NCBI GenBank assembly: GCA_028455995.1
Contig: JABELC010000002.1
Coordinates: 186,001-250,000, forward strand
DNA from: Scleromitrula shiraiana
Lineage: Eukaryota > Ascomycota > Leotiomycetes > Helotiales > Sclerotiniaceae
Direction of reading: 5' to 3'
Length of the DNA stretch: 64,000 nt
The position numbers and the translations under genes were made by a program. The notes under the pieces are model-generated. The model made no database searches, was not told where the DNA came from, and worked only from the letters and a program-made list of their open reading frames with translations. Numbering within the stretch: the stretch's first letter is position 1; each line of letters opens with the position of its first letter. Of this stretch, positions 41,962 to 53,981 are shown in pieces.

Positions 41962-43308
41962 TTACTTCCTCACCACTATCGATCCTCGTGACTGAACTAT
42001 TTTCAAATCACTTTGATTTTGACAAACTTTCGCCAACTCATCCACTAGGGCTTGTAATTCAGGACAGGATCTCACATACTTCCAGTCCATGACTTCCAGA
42101 TCTTTGTGTCTCAAGAAGCTCCTCATTAACTCCAGAAATCTTTTCTTGACTTCGTTTGATGATGCAGGATAGCTAGAGATATATAGGGAAGAATCCTTCA
42201 TAGAGATCTTACCCTTGATAAACCTGACGCCAGTAAGATGCTTCGTCAGAATTCGGCAGAAGTTGCTAAAATCTTTAAGGTCTTCCGATCTTCCCCAAAC
42301 ACCAGAAATCCGAACACCAGAAGATTTAAGCGTCGAACCAATGCCTTGAACAGCATACTTCGCATCTATCCAAATGGATATGTTCTCAATCATAGCAAGA
42401 TATTGTGCAGGTACTCTTGATATGAACGCTTTTAACCCATGAAGATTAGCCATGGACTTGGATGTCCATGTATTATTGCAAAAAAGGACTAGATACCAAA
42501 CAAATTAGCTATTGTGCTGTCACAAAAGAATCGATCGACTCTAGTGTAATACTAAAATAGATTATATAGCTAGGTGAGTTTTTACGACATGTGAACTCGT
42601 GGGAAGAAAGTTATAGGAAAGTAAACGCAGATAATCAATGAAAACACACAATTGAGAATAAGAGTGCCGCTTGTACTTACATTTATTCTTAGCGTAAAAG
42701 AACGAGCTTGCTTCATGACGAATAGCTTTATTGAGACGAAAGATACTTGTTCTATGCGACTTCTCAAAAAGTTTCCAAGCCTCTTTTTTCGGTAGTGGAG
42801 TGACAATCTTGATCGCCTTGTTTTGAGAAATGACAAGCTCGTATATCATATTTCGAACTTCAGGTGGTAGTGTTGTGAAGGTCATCGATGAGCCTGGTGG
42901 CATGACGCGCTCGAATTTCTTGCCATCTACTTCGTAGTAGAGGAGTCTCTCCTTCTCTATACGAAGTTTTTCCTTTACGTATTGTTCGAGGTTCTGGTTG
43001 ACATGGTTGAGACCCCACGGAATAGAGGTGATGTATGTATTGTGATTGATTGTCAATTGCTTGATTTTTCGCTCAAAGCGCTGGATATATATCTCTTGTT
43101 GGTTCGAATCTTTCTCGACTTCTAAGAGTTCCTCAATTTCCAAGACTGGGTAGATCATCTGCTGTCGCTTGTTGCTACCATTGGTGGTTTCGTCAAAATT
43201 TTGATCAGCACCTTGCAATGGCTCTCTTTCAGGAACGTCTGCGAGGTACATATCGTGATTCCACTTTGTTCCGTCGTATCGTTCTTGTAGTTCTTGTATG
43301 GAAGACAT
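41962..43308 (-). CDS. 2EXR-domain protein
   Basis: Two exons, 43308-42681 and 42488-41962, separated by a rather long 192-nt intron; 384 aa. The N-terminal 145 residues are charged and helical. The 2EXR core begins with FTTLPPEVRNMIYELVI, passes SIFRLNKAIRHEASSFFYAKN and continues across the junction as FLFCNNTW, then LKAFISRVPAQYLAMIENISIWI. This F-box-like family is greatly expanded in Leotiomycetes and Sordariomycetes; its function is not known. The C-terminal part is mixed charged. The intron fits only if the acceptor at 42489 is used, which restores the conserved FLFCNN stretch. Confidence 0.8.
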
Positions 43309-44225
43309 GTTTTCTGTAACGAGGGATTGTCTAGATTTGAATTAAATGAGGTTTATATGATTGATTTCAAGTTCTCCGAATTTTCGTAAAATTAGGATAG
43401 ATTGTTTAAAGAAACAGATTTGGGGTATTTGTTCTGTAGAATAGCTAGAGTTTTTGAGTTTGTCGACTTGTAAACGAATGTCAAATATTCACTTGAGTTG
43501 ATGTAATATACAATTTCAAATCTATGAAGAAGAGGAAGAGAAGAGGTAAGATGGAAAAGTTAAGAACACAATATGAAGCGAAGAATAATTTCTATCTTGA
43601 TGTCATCCATTATACGTCATACTAAGTTAACTACCGGTACTAGGTAGAGACTATATACTATTCTAAGTTACTGCTACTCCAGATTGTCTAATATGAAGCT
43701 AATACCAACTAACATCAACTAACTCAAGATATTCTGCACCGATTTTTATCATCGGTCAATCTATGGTCAACATTGATCTCCTAGTGGGATATTTACCAGA
43801 ATGAATGGATATAGCAAGTATCTAATCGGAGCCAGCGCAATTCTTGAAGGCCAGTTAGAGTATCTAGAACTAAGCTACAGCCTCAAGCTTGGGTCAACCA
43901 ACTCGAGCTCCATGCTTTTAAACGTTTGTGGGGTTAAAGGCTTACCTAATCCGTATCGCGTAAAGCTTCCAGATCGTGCAATACTAGTACTCTCGAACTA
44001 CGGCCAACTGCTATAATTTGACTCTCGGTCACCGTAGCGCTACCGGTACAAACCTTGGATTTTTTTACTGCACCCATCCATTCTACTACCCGAACCCGAT
44101 TGCATATATATTTGTTTTTGTTGGCGGGAGGGGCACACCGAGATCTTCCACCGAAGCACCCTCAAAATCCTTTCAATTTGGATTTTAGTTTAATATTAAC
44201 AGATTATAAAACAATATATTCCAAG
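43309..44225. other. Divergent promoter region (2EXR / Ran-binding protein)
   Basis: About 900 bp without supportable coding sequence; the frame at 43801-44016 shows no domain. Confidence 0.45.
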
Positions 44226-46006
44226 ATGTCCACTACTTCTAATAAAGAACTCAATCCAGCTGCATCATCATTCGAAATACGAGATCATCTAAAATCCGTG
44301 AATCCAAAAGCAGATGTTATTGGAGCGAATCACAACTCACCAGCGCCCACATTTACAACAGAGCCCGAATTTCAAGATGCCTCTTCAAAGGATGACCCTG
44401 CTACGACGGCTGCCAGTGAAGAGCTAAAGCATACATCCATTTCAGACAAAGCTCCAATACCTGCGGAATCAATTTCAAAAGATCCAGAGCAAGATTCTTT
44501 AGGCGAAGATAAGGAAATGTCAGGCACAGACAAAGATACCACTCCTGAAGCTGAACCTACCGATGCGCAAGACGAGGAAATGAAAGATAGAGTGGCTTCC
44601 CCAAAAAAGAAAAGAGGTAGAGATCAAGAGGACGACGCACATTCGTTTGAAGATGAAAGCGCAAGAAATAGTGCTAGTGCGGGGGAAGGGAATAATACAA
44701 ATGGCAGTCGGACAATGAGATCGGGACCGGAAAAGAAACGACCTCGAGACACATCACAAGGGCCTTCAAGGATAGCAGATAAGGAGTTATTAGCAAAAGT
44801 AAGTATTGGGTATACGCGCTTCAACATTCTCAATTTATTGACATTTAATTTTTTGTTAGGAGATAAGCACGACCAAACCCACCAAATCTACAGAGTCCAC
44901 TAAGGAAGCATCCAAATTATCACCCGAACCCCCTTCAGCATCAACCTTTGGAAAGAATACTAGCGATAAATCCACAACTTCAGGATTTGGTTCTTTAGCA
45001 GCTACGAGCTCTTCTCCGTTCGGCACCTTGGGAGCATCGAAGCCTAGTATCTTTGGTGGAAATACACAATCTGTATCAGGGTTTGGAGCTCTCGCTGCTT
45101 CTAAAACACCAGGCTCCACGACTGCTACCTCAACACTCGGTGGTTCAAGTGGAAAGACTACGTCGGGATTTGGAAGCACATTTGGTGGTGGATTTGGGGC
45201 ACTTGGTAGTGGAAGCGTTTTTGGTAGTGCATTGGGCAATGGCTTTGCCGGTGGTTCTGGAGCAAAATTGTCGAGTTTCGCGGCTCCTGGAAAAGAGGGT
45301 GTTACCGCTGGTAAACCGGCCAAACCTTTTGGTGCTCCAGATAGCGATGAAGAAGAGGATGATGATGAGGACGATAGCGAAGGTGGTGCAGATGCAGATG
45401 ACGAAGAAGGAGATAAGACCGCTGCTGATGACAAGAAAAAATCAAAAGCTTCGAAAGGTAAGTTGTTGATTATTTGTATGCCCCGTTTGTACTTCTGACA
45501 CGAAATTTTAGTACATGTCGATGATGGAGAGGCCGAGGAAGCAACATTACTGCAGATCCGAGCCAAACTATTTGCTCTGGGATCAAAAGAAGCTGGGTGG
45601 AAAGAAAGGGGAGTTGGCACATTGAAGATTAACGCACCAAAATCATGCGTTGAGATCGATGAGATTGGACATTCGATTCCAGGCAGTTTTGACTCGTCGA
45701 TGCTAGATGATAGACCTGTACGGTTGATCATGCGACAAGAGAACACCCACCGAGTGATTCTAAATACAGTGATCTTTAAAGCTATGGAGTTTAAGCCAAA
45801 ACCCTCCACAAACTCAGCACAAGTTTTATTCAATGCATTCGAGGGCGAGTCTGGAGGCAAGCCTACGAATATGCTTCTAAAGGTATGTTCTCATTTTTCT
45901 TATCGGTATATCTATCTTGGCCATATATTAAGTTCTGTATTAGATGAGTGAGGCCAATTACAAACTTTTCACAAACGAGATTGATTCTATTCAGCATGAA
46001 CTATGA
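44226..46006 (+). CDS. YRB2: Ran-binding nuclear transport protein, Yrb2/RanBP3-like
   Basis: Four exons: 44226-44798, 44860-45457, 45512-45882 and 45944-46006, 534 aa. The N-terminal 190 residues are acidic with basic clusters (SPKKKRGRDQ, GPEKKRPRD) that look like nuclear signals. The middle has FG repeats (SPFGTL, SIFGG, GFGAL, STFGGGFGAL, SVFGSAL) typical of proteins that touch the nuclear pore. After an acidic run (DSDEEEDDDEDDSE) comes a Ran-binding domain, about 395-525: LLQIRAKLFAL, WKERGVGTLKI, RLIMRQENTHRVILN and FKPKPSTNSAQVL. Yrb2/RanBP3 proteins bind RanGTP and the exportin Crm1 and assist nuclear export. The start at 44226 is chosen because upstream residues are non-conserved leader. 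The antisense open frame opposite exon 2-3 is an artefact of the repeats. Confidence 0.88.
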
Positions 46007-46500
46007 GCGTTTGAAGCAATAAGCAAAAGCTCGCCATGAATTTCACAACACTGACAAGGGCGGTTGCCATATTTTTTTCTTAATTGGTTAGAGTATATCG
46101 GCATTAAAACGTCGTTCATCCTCGGTGGGAGGGGTAATATCAAATGTTCTTTCGAGGAGTTTGGCATACAGCATAGCGATGGGAGGCGGTGCAAGGTCCC
46201 TCTCTTTTATGATGGATTTGTTTTTAATGTGCAAACAGCATATTAATTATATTCGTAAAAATTCTCATGGCTCTGCTTGGTAGAGACTTTTAAATAAAAT
46301 ATAAATACCTATACTTTTGACCTGTTAATTTATATTTCCCATTTCTGGGTACTGTAGTGCTTCTTTGGGCAACATGTGATCACGCGCGAATTGCGAGATT
46401 CGGGGAATCGCGACCCGCGAAATATGATGGCGTCAGTGACTCAAGGTTAATCATTAAAGAAATTACAAAATGTAGATTCTACAACGACAGAACCTATACA
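46007..46500. other. Intergenic gap upstream of HRQ1
   Basis: About 490 bp. Contains a GCGTCAGTGACTCA stretch near 46429 resembling overlapping CRE/AP-1-type sites. The reading frame of HRQ1 is open back to 46357 but looks non-coding there. Confidence 0.4.
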
Positions 46501-49500
46501 ATGGTTAAACCTCAAGCTGCGACAGTATCAAACAAGATAGTACGAAAACGGAAGCGGAAAGATACTGAAGATGTAGAGTCTACAGAGAATTCAACTTTGC
46601 AGTCTAATATCGGAAGAGAACAAGGAAGCCCAAGTACTGGCAATGTCGAAACGATTCCCACCAAAGTTCAGGATGGAGGCAAGAAACCACGACGAGTTAC
46701 AAAAGCCAAAGAACCCCCCGCACTCTCTCGAAATGCTTCGTCTACACTCTCCAATCCAATCACAACAACCATACCATGGCCACCCTCCTTTCAGAAACTC
46801 GAAAAGACCCATCGAGCATTGAACTTAGTGTTCACATTCTGCTGCACTCGCAAACATTTTGCTACGACATTTGATAATATAAAGAGTGCAGTGGAGGGAC
46901 ACATAAAGCGAGACTTGACGATTGAAGAAGTGGCACGGGTAGTGGCGTTGAGACCCGGTGGTATGAATTTCGTCTATGTGGATGAAGCTATGCTACAGTT
47001 GGATGTGAGGGGTGCGGAAAAGGACGATACGTTTAAAGGTGGGAGAGCAAGATCATGGCATGCTGCGGGACCGGCTCCAGATTCCTCGGTGGGTGGGGTT
47101 ACTGGTAGTGAGGGGTTGGACTTTGGGGAAAAGATGTCGGGGGAGGAGAATGAGGTTCTGTTGTTTGAATTCATCGATGGGGATTTGAAAAGACAGGTTC
47201 AGAGTAAGAAGACTGGAGAGGTAGTTAAAGCGACGAGGAAATTGAGAGATGAGGATTTGAAGATGCCGGTTTTCAGTCAGAAGCAAATGATGAATTTGAT
47301 TGAGAAGAGGAATGCAAAATTCACTAGTGCTATTAATGGTTTCCTCAATCGATGTGATTCTGAAGGTATCGGTGCGGAGGAAACTTTACTCAAGGAGGCA
47401 GCAGATTTTATTCCTGTTCCTTCGAATTCGAGAAGTTCAACACCTAAGCCTGATCTCAGCGTCTTACCGAAATTCATACCGAAGGAACGAGCGCCTGTAC
47501 CGGATATCATTGCAGAGATCAAACAGTGCGGGTGGTATACAGGTCAGATTGTACCTGATGGCCATCGAGTTTTTGATCCTCAAGAGGCTATATATGGAGA
47601 TTTGAACTTCAGACTCAGTCAAAATCTTGTCAATGCTTTATATAATACGAAGAACATTACGCAATTTTATGCTCATCAAGCGGAGGCTATCAATAATCTT
47701 CATGATGGATACAATGTAATTGTGGCAACTTCAACAAGTTCGGGAAAATCCTTGATCTATCAAATACCTGTCTTGCACGAATTGGAGAAAGATCATAATA
47801 CAAGGGCTATGTATATATTCCCAACCAAAGCTCTAGCACAAGATCAAAGACGAAGTTTGAAAGAAATGATGAGGTTTATGACGGGTCTTGAGGAGGCAGT
47901 TGTAGAAACTTTCGATGGGGATACAGAAATGAAGGATCGCAATTTGATCCGTGACGAGGGTAGAATTATATTTACTAACCCGGACATGTTACACATCACC
48001 ATTCTCCCACATGAAGATAAATGGAGAACGTTTTTAAGGAATCTCAAGTATGTCGTTGTTGACGAAATACATGTTTACAATGGGTTATTTGGATCTCATG
48101 TAGCACTGATCATGCGACGATTAAGAAGAATCTGCGCGGCGGTTGGAAATCGACATCTCAAGTTCATTTCGTGTTCTGCTACTGTAGCTAATCCACTAGA
48201 ACACTTTAAAACTATTTTCGGCATTGAAAATGTTCGTATGACTGACTTTGATGGTTCGCCTTCAGGGAGGAAAGAATTTCTTTGCTGGAATACTCCTTTT
48301 AAGGATCCGGGCGATCCGGCAAGTGGTCGTGGTGATACCAGGGAGGAAGCTGCGAGGCTTTTCTGTCAATTGATATTGAGAGGGGTGCGAGTCATAGCTT
48401 TTTGTCGAGTGCGAAGATCATGCGAAGCGTTGGTGAATGCCGTTAAGCAAGAATTAGCTGCATTGGAACGCCCGGAATGTATGGCGAGAGTGATGGGGTA
48501 TAGAGGTGGATACACACCACAAGACAGGAGAAGAATCGAGAGCGAGATGTTTGAGGGAAAATTAATGGGTATTATTGCAACCACGGCTTTAGAATTGGGG
48601 GTTGATATTGGATCATTGGATGCGGTGATGACGGTGGGCTTTCCGTATACGATTGCCAATCTACGACAGCAAAGTGGGAGAGCTGGACGCAGAAACAGGG
48701 ATTCTTTATCAATTTTAGTGGGTGATTGTTTTGCGACCGATCAATACTATATGAATAATCCAGACGAGATTTTCACAAAGCCAAATTGTGAGTTACAGGT
48801 GGATTTGCAGAATATGCTGGTGCTGGAAGGTCACGTTCAATGCGCCGCCCACGAGATGCCAATTCGACCTGATGAAGACGCAAAATATTTCCCGAAACTC
48901 CTAGCTGAAATAGCAGAAGAACGTCTTGTAAAAGATGAACTAGGCTTCTATCATTGCAGCGAGCGTTACCGACCCCACCCATCAAAAATGGTTGCCATTC
49001 GCGACACGGAAGAAGAGCATTTCGCGATCGTAGACATCAGTCATGGCAAGAACGTCATATTAGAAGAACTCGAAGCCTCACGAGCTTTCTTCACTCTATA
49101 CGATGGAGGAATATTTCTCCACCAAGGAAATACCTACCTGGTGAAAGAATTCAACCCGGATCAAAAAATCGCAAAAGTAGAACTCGTCCGCGTGGATTGG
49201 ACAACTCAACAGCGGGATTACACAGACATCGATCCTATAGAAACAGAAGCCATCCGACGAATCCCCAACTCGCTCTCTAGGGCTTTCTATGGCGCCATCA
49301 AAATCCAACAAAATATCTTCGGTTTCTTCAAGTTGGATAAGAAACGTCGCGTTTTGGATGCAATACAAGTTGATAATCCGCCCATTATTCTGTATTCCAA
49401 AGGAATGTGGCTAGATATTCCGAAGAAGGCACTGGATATTTTAACGGAGAGACGGCTTAACGTAGCGGGTGCTATTCATGCGGCTGAACATGCGGTTCTT

Positions 49501-50004
49501 TCCCTCCTTCCCAATTTCGTCATCAGTATGCCCGGAGACGTGCGAACAGAATGTAAAATCCCCATCAAAGAATTTGCGAAGAAAGAATCGACGAGGAAGA
49601 GACCCGCGAGACTTACATTCTACGATGCGAAAGGCGGGAGGGATGGTTCGGGTATTAGTACCAAGGCGTTTGAATTTGTAGAATTATTGCTTAAACAGGC
49701 GCTGAGGAGAATAGAAGGGTGCGGATGTTTGGAGGGTTGTCTGGAGTGTGTGGCGAGTGAGGGGTGTAAACATCATAATGAGGTGCTGGAGAAGGCGGGC
49801 GCGGAGGTTATCATTAGGAGTTTGATGGGGTTGGAGATTGATGTTGAGGGGTTGCCGATGGGGCCGGTGGATGAGAGGGATTTGGGGTTTGAGACGGTGG
49901 TTTTGGCGGAGACGGTTGTGGGGAGGGGGAGGGTGGTTGGTTTGGGTGGGGATGGAGATGGAGATGGGGATGGTGTGGCGATTAAGAATGAACCGCTTGA
50001 TTAG
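46501..50004 (+). CDS. HRQ1: RecQ4-like DNA helicase Hrq1
   Basis: Single exon of 1167 aa from the Met at 46501 (MVKPQAATV); an in-frame Met at 46357 would add 48 residues. Basic N-terminus (KIVRKRKRKD). The superfamily 2 motifs are in order: FYAHQAEAI (Q-like), Walker A ATSTSSGKS at about 410-418, a DEIH box (VVDEIHVYNG) near 517, SCSATVANP (motif III), ATTALELGVDIG (motif V) and QQSGRAGRR (motif VI) near 723. The C-terminal MZB/DUF1998 region has the Cys-rich cluster CGCLEGCLECVASEGC. Hrq1 is a 3'-5' helicase in repair of interstrand and protein crosslinks and in telomere care, acting in the nucleus. The last residues (GDGDGDGDG) are a small repeat. Long intron-free gene in an intron-rich neighbourhood. 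Confidence 0.93.
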   Translation: MVKPQAATVSNKIVRKRKRKDTEDVESTENSTLQSNIGREQGSPSTGNVETIPTKVQDGGKKPRRVTKAKEPPALSRNASSTLSNPITTTIPWPPSFQKLEKTHRALNLVFTFCCTRKHFATTFDNIKSAVEGHIKRDLTIEEVARVVALRPGGMNFVYVDEAMLQLDVRGAEKDDTFKGGRARSWHAAGPAPDSSVGGVTGSEGLDFGEKMSGEENEVLLFEFIDGDLKRQVQSKKTGEVVKATRKLRDEDLKMPVFSQKQMMNLIEKRNAKFTSAINGFLNRCDSEGIGAEETLLKEAADFIPVPSNSRSSTPKPDLSVLPKFIPKERAPVPDIIAEIKQCGWYTGQIVPDGHRVFDPQEAIYGDLNFRLSQNLVNALYNTKNITQFYAHQAEAINNLHDGYNVIVATSTSSGKSLIYQIPVLHELEKDHNTRAMYIFPTKALAQDQRRSLKEMMRFMTGLEEAVVETFDGDTEMKDRNLIRDEGRIIFTNPDMLHITILPHEDKWRTFLRNLKYVVVDEIHVYNGLFGSHVALIMRRLRRICAAVGNRHLKFISCSATVANPLEHFKTIFGIENVRMTDFDGSPSGRKEFLCWNTPFKDPGDPASGRGDTREEAARLFCQLILRGVRVIAFCRVRRSCEALVNAVKQELAALERPECMARVMGYRGGYTPQDRRRIESEMFEGKLMGIIATTALELGVDIGSLDAVMTVGFPYTIANLRQQSGRAGRRNRDSLSILVGDCFATDQYYMNNPDEIFTKPNCELQVDLQNMLVLEGHVQCAAHEMPIRPDEDAKYFPKLLAEIAEERLVKDELGFYHCSERYRPHPSKMVAIRDTEEEHFAIVDISHGKNVILEELEASRAFFTLYDGGIFLHQGNTYLVKEFNPDQKIAKVELVRVDWTTQQRDYTDIDPIETEAIRRIPNSLSRAFYGAIKIQQNIFGFFKLDKKRRVLDAIQVDNPPIILYSKGMWLDIPKKALDILTERRLNVAGAIHAAEHAVLSLLPNFVISMPGDVRTECKIPIKEFAKKESTRKRPARLTFYDAKGGRDGSGISTKAFEFVELLLKQALRRIEGCGCLEGCLECVASEGCKHHNEVLEKAGAEVIIRSLMGLEIDVEGLPMGPVDERDLGFETVVLAETVVGRGRVVGLGGDGDGDGDGVAIKNEPLD

Positions 50005-50496
50005 GTTTGTTTGGAATTGGGATGGGAGTTGGATTGAATGTCACCGCTATTCACAGTTGTTTTCTTGTATGTTATTTCGTGATGTTCTGTATTATATCTG
50101 AGATCACAATTCCTCGGGAATGTTGATAATAGTTTGAGGTATCGAGTACCTCAACGTTGTATGTATGTATATTTGTGTACGTTTTATATGCTAGGCGACA
50201 ATTCTATCAACGTTTCTCGTTTGGAATGTACAATTTATGTTGATCATCACCTTGAGATTAGGCCGAATTTAGTATGATTCCACAACGCTTTTTCAATTGG
50301 TAAATATAGAAGTTGCAAAAGGTTGATTTGTTGGAAAGAAGTGCTGCATACACTGTATACCTTCCAACGGTAAAGAATAAAAATAAATGAATTCCACTAT
50401 CCAAGAACCGCTCCATTGATATATTGACGCAAATTCATCCACATATTGCCCATTCAATACTTCAAACTTAAGAAATAAAGCCCACGAGAAAAATGT
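50005..50496. other. Convergent 3' gap
   Basis: About 490 bp between HRQ1 and the hydrolase; AT-rich, no coding sequence. Confidence 0.5.
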
Positions 50497-51750
50497 TCAG
50501 TATCCCAACCCTTCAAGCCAATCCCTCACAAAACAAAATTGTTCTTGCACAGAATAATGTAAAAAAGGCGCATGTCCAGTAAGATCCGGTATCAAAGTAG
50601 AATAATTCTTTGCATTCGGAAAATTTGCAGCAGCCTGAGCAGGAATACTCTCATCCCCCTCACCACAATCCGACCCGAAAGGCGAATAACAAACAATAGC
50701 ATCCTGTTTTCCCGTAATAATCAATACATTTCCATCGAAAGCAGGAGCAGGTCCAAGGCCATAAAGAAGAGTAGCGATTTCACCCAGCGCCACAGTACTA
50801 TCGTGTTGTAAATCATATGCTGCGAGATTGAGATCGAAGCCTCCAAGGCTGGAGTCAGTGTAAAAGATATTTTGACGACCGATTGGGGAAGACGTGGCGA
50901 GGTAGAAGGGGGAGAGGAGAAAGGAGGAGAATCTTTGGGGCGAGACAAGATAGGCGGGAATGGGGAGTGAGAGGCCGAGTGTCACGGCTCCGAGGGCGAA
51001 TTCCATGGAGTAGCCGGTTAATATGAATGTATCGACATCTGTGGGATGATGAGTTGCTAGAGCGTTGCCAATGATTGATCCGTATGAATGGCCTATGTCA
51101 TGATTAGACGAAAATTAGAAAAATCTATTGTTTTAGACCTTACCGACGTAGATGATGTTGGAAAATACTTTGCCGGAAAGACAAGCATGTGGAATGTTAC
51201 CACTTCTTAACATATTTAAGATGTTATGGATGATTTCCACCTGCACCGTCATCTGCACCGTAAGCACAGGATCAGGATGACTCGAATGTCCAGTGCCCAA
51301 GTTATCAACAGATAATGTAGGATATCCTTGTCTACTCATATATGCAACGTAAGAATATGCATCTCCGTCATAACCGTTGGGATAGTTAAGACCATTCCAG
51401 TAGTCTTTAGTCATGGTGATCGCATGTTGTAGATAGTGTATGGTATTTTGTCGGCTAGGGATAACTACTTCTGGCTCGCAATACCGCATACTAATGCCAT
51501 AGGTGCCGTAATCAGGATCTAGTATAGAGCCGAGATCCCCCAACAAGTTGCCCAAGCCCCCAGAAACACCTGAGATGATAGATTCGACGAGAACATTAAG
51601 ATCAGGCGATGTAATATCCGGCAATGAATTCGCTTTGGGCACATTGGAGCTGACTGAGATAATAAAATCAGTGCATTGGGGGCTTGCATATATCTGCGTA
51701 ATAGCAGCAATGAAGAAAGAAATGAGGATGAAGACACTCTTGTTAGCCAT
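50497..51750 (-). CDS. Secreted alpha/beta hydrolase
   Basis: Two exons, 51750-51144 and 51092-50497, 400 aa. The Met at 51750 begins a clear signal peptide (SVFILISFFIAAITQIYA) and is preferred over the Met at 51801. The core of the fold shows GYPTLSVDNLGTGHS, the nucleophile elbow GHSYG reconstituted exactly across the intron, VLIITGKQDAIVCY as the acid region and TGHAPFLHY as the catalytic His. Cys pairs (CYSPFGSDCGEG) suit an extracellular protein. Such proteins are lipases or esterases in the broad sense; the substrate cannot be told. The first 90 residues (SSNVPKANSLPDITSPD) are outside the core and unusual. Complete. Confidence 0.85.
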
Positions 51751-52913
51751 AAAGTATAGAGAATAGAGATTTATGCTGGTGCTGGAGTTAACCGACATCA
51801 CTCAGGAGCATGCGAAGCATTTATCACCTTTGGCGATATCCCTTTTCTTGTGGAACATTGTATGAGAAAAGGGGTACGAAGTCATAAAACACTGCTTTCG
51901 CGATGTAACCTTCCACCTTGTGAAAGCAGGCCTACACATTCCTGCCATCAAAAGTGGAATGATGTGAGGGGTATAGATACACAGAAACGCGCAGGCTTCA
52001 ATCTTGAAATATTTAGTACATCGGCACTTGCGAGCGACACTTTGAAATTTGGCCAATTCGGTCCGCGAGTATGAAAACTCATGCTGACCCGATATTTATC
52101 TATGAATATTTTCCTGTTCAATCAAACCCCATAGAAAGTTCTGAAAAGTATTCGAAGTTGAGAGTGTAATAGTCATTCCTCAAAACGCGTAATTGCATGG
52201 AAATGCAAACACCGGAAACCAAAGATCCGAAACGAACTGGAGATGAGGAAGAATGATGGAAACTCTACATTTCATTGTGATAAAACCGTTGTTGAATGGC
52301 CATGCTGATCATTCGGAACTTACGCCATTCGTGCAACTCGAGCTTCATTCGTACAAGTCGGCGATGTGGAGATTGCTCCGCAGTAAACGAGCAACAGTTA
52401 GTAATAATAGGGGTTTGCAATACGTGTATAATATCACAAAAGGGACCGCCTCGACTGACGCTGTCGATGAGGTTTGTTAACTGAGATCTTGACGACTTCA
52501 AAGTGGTATCATGAAATTTCGAATCGATTTGCCCTTGTTGTATCGAGATGTTTGGAGAATTGTGGCATCTCCTCTCAGGTAGCAACAGCCATTCGAGTTG
52601 TGTGACGTTTTATTTGCGGATCGAGATTCGTACCTTTTGCACAATGGAAGGAAGAAAGTTCTACCTTCCATGCTGAAGAAAAGTTGGAGATTGCACTAGG
52701 ACGACATCATAAGGATTTTGACAGATTTTGTGATTAGTCAGCATTCGATCTTTCTTTCCGACAATCCGTTGTCTTTGTCCTCCAAATGATATATACAATA
52801 AATCTCACAGAGCAAAGCGTTTGAATCCAAATTGATTGGCCAGAGATTGAATACGTTCGCAACAAAATATTCTTTTCCAAGGTTGGACCTTCGTGCATAT
52901 CTCTTGGTTGAAC
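51751..52913. other. Divergent upstream region of two hydrolase genes
   Basis: About 1.2 kb between the secreted hydrolase and the hydrolase pseudogene. Overlapping short frames at 52253-52585 on both strands show no domain. No gene. Confidence 0.4.
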
Positions 52914-53793
52914 ATGCCTCACGCAGATATCAATGGGAAATCCATTTTCTATACTCTCACCCCACAAACATCCACATTTGAACCTTCACCCATAACAACA
53001 GTCTTTATCCATGGCTTGGGATCAAGTTCTCGCTTCTATCAATAGGTTATACCAAACATCAGTGATAAAACCACATGTATAGCTCTTGATACTCCTGGGT
53101 CTGGTCAATCTAGCCTCGGTACTTCCGAACAGACTGTGAGCAGTACAGCCGTCATCGCTCCTTTAGACAATCTTTCAATACGAGAAAAGATCATAATAGT
53201 GGGACATTTGATGGGTGGAATTATTGCGAGTCACATTGCGACCAAATATTCTGAGAGAATTGTTGGGGTGGTGCTTATAGGGCCAGTGAATCCCTCCTCG
53301 ACAGTGACCGAAGTGTTCGAGAAACGCATTGAGCTAGTTGAAAGGGGTATGTGGTTTTCTCTCATCGTCTCTCCTAATCTAAAGATATCTCGTAGAAATC
53401 CATTACTAACGGGGAGCTTTTAGACGGCTTGAGTCACTTGTAAATTCAATTCCTTCCACCGCCACAGGACGAAATGCCGATGCATTAGTATATAGTACTA
53501 TACGAGGCCTACTTCGTTGTTCGTCTGTACCAGGGTATTTATCGCTATGCCGTGTGATAGCTTCAGCCCAGCAACTAAAGTATGAACAAATCAAAGCCCC
53601 CTTGTTGCTTTTGGCGGGAGAAGACGACAAAACATCACCATCACAAGCCTGTCAAAATATCTATAATGCTTACGGAACAGCAACCGAGGAGAAGATGCTT
53701 CGTGTGCTTCCAGGAATTGGACATTGGCATTGTGTCGAGGGTCCAGGGTTTGTAATTGAACATATCGAGGAGTTTATCAATAACAAATTCTGA
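52914..53793 (+). pseudogene. Alpha/beta hydrolase pseudogene (stop, lost nucleophile, frameshift)
   Basis: The frame from the ATG at 52914 (MPHADINGKSIFYTL) to the TGA at 53793 reads as a cytosolic alpha/beta hydrolase of about 270 aa: FIHGLGSSSRF (oxyanion HG), ALDTPGSGQSS, a nucleophile-elbow position, VLIGPVNPS, a 77-nt intron (53347-53423), LLLLAGEDDKTSP and GIGHWHCVEGP. Three lesions are visible. A TAG at 53043-53045 interrupts it at codon 44 where relatives continue. The elbow reads GHLMGG, so the catalytic Ser is Leu (codon TTG at 53208-53210). Just after the intron, near 53431, the frame shifts by one base (DGL, then the frame continues ESLVNSIP). The codon changes are both explicable as C-to-T transitions. 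It is best called a pseudogene; sequencing error cannot explain all three. Confidence 0.8.
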
Positions 53794-53981
53794 TTGAAGA
53801 AAATGATCCATGTGCAATCGCATGATCAAATACCAACACATCAGAAAATCGCTATTCACTTTCCAAAATTTCACAGATCGGAACTTCAGTGCTTGACCAA
53901 GTCCAGGTACGCAAGTCTTATGTTGGTTGTGAAAACTTTAATTTTTCCCCAGAAACTAAATGATAAACGACTATTCTAAAA

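Noticed and set aside
44856..45860. 334-codon minus-strand open frame opposite the Ran-binding protein
   Set aside because: It is antisense to exons with strong Yrb2-like domain content and crosses the real introns. Its Ser/Pro/Ala bias is the mirror of FG and acidic repeats.
53030..53046. Possible intron ending at CAATAG that would remove the premature TAG in the hydrolase
   Set aside because: The only donor nearby (GTCTTT) would make a 46-nt intron that deletes the conserved HGLGSSSRF oxyanion region, and the other lesions would remain.
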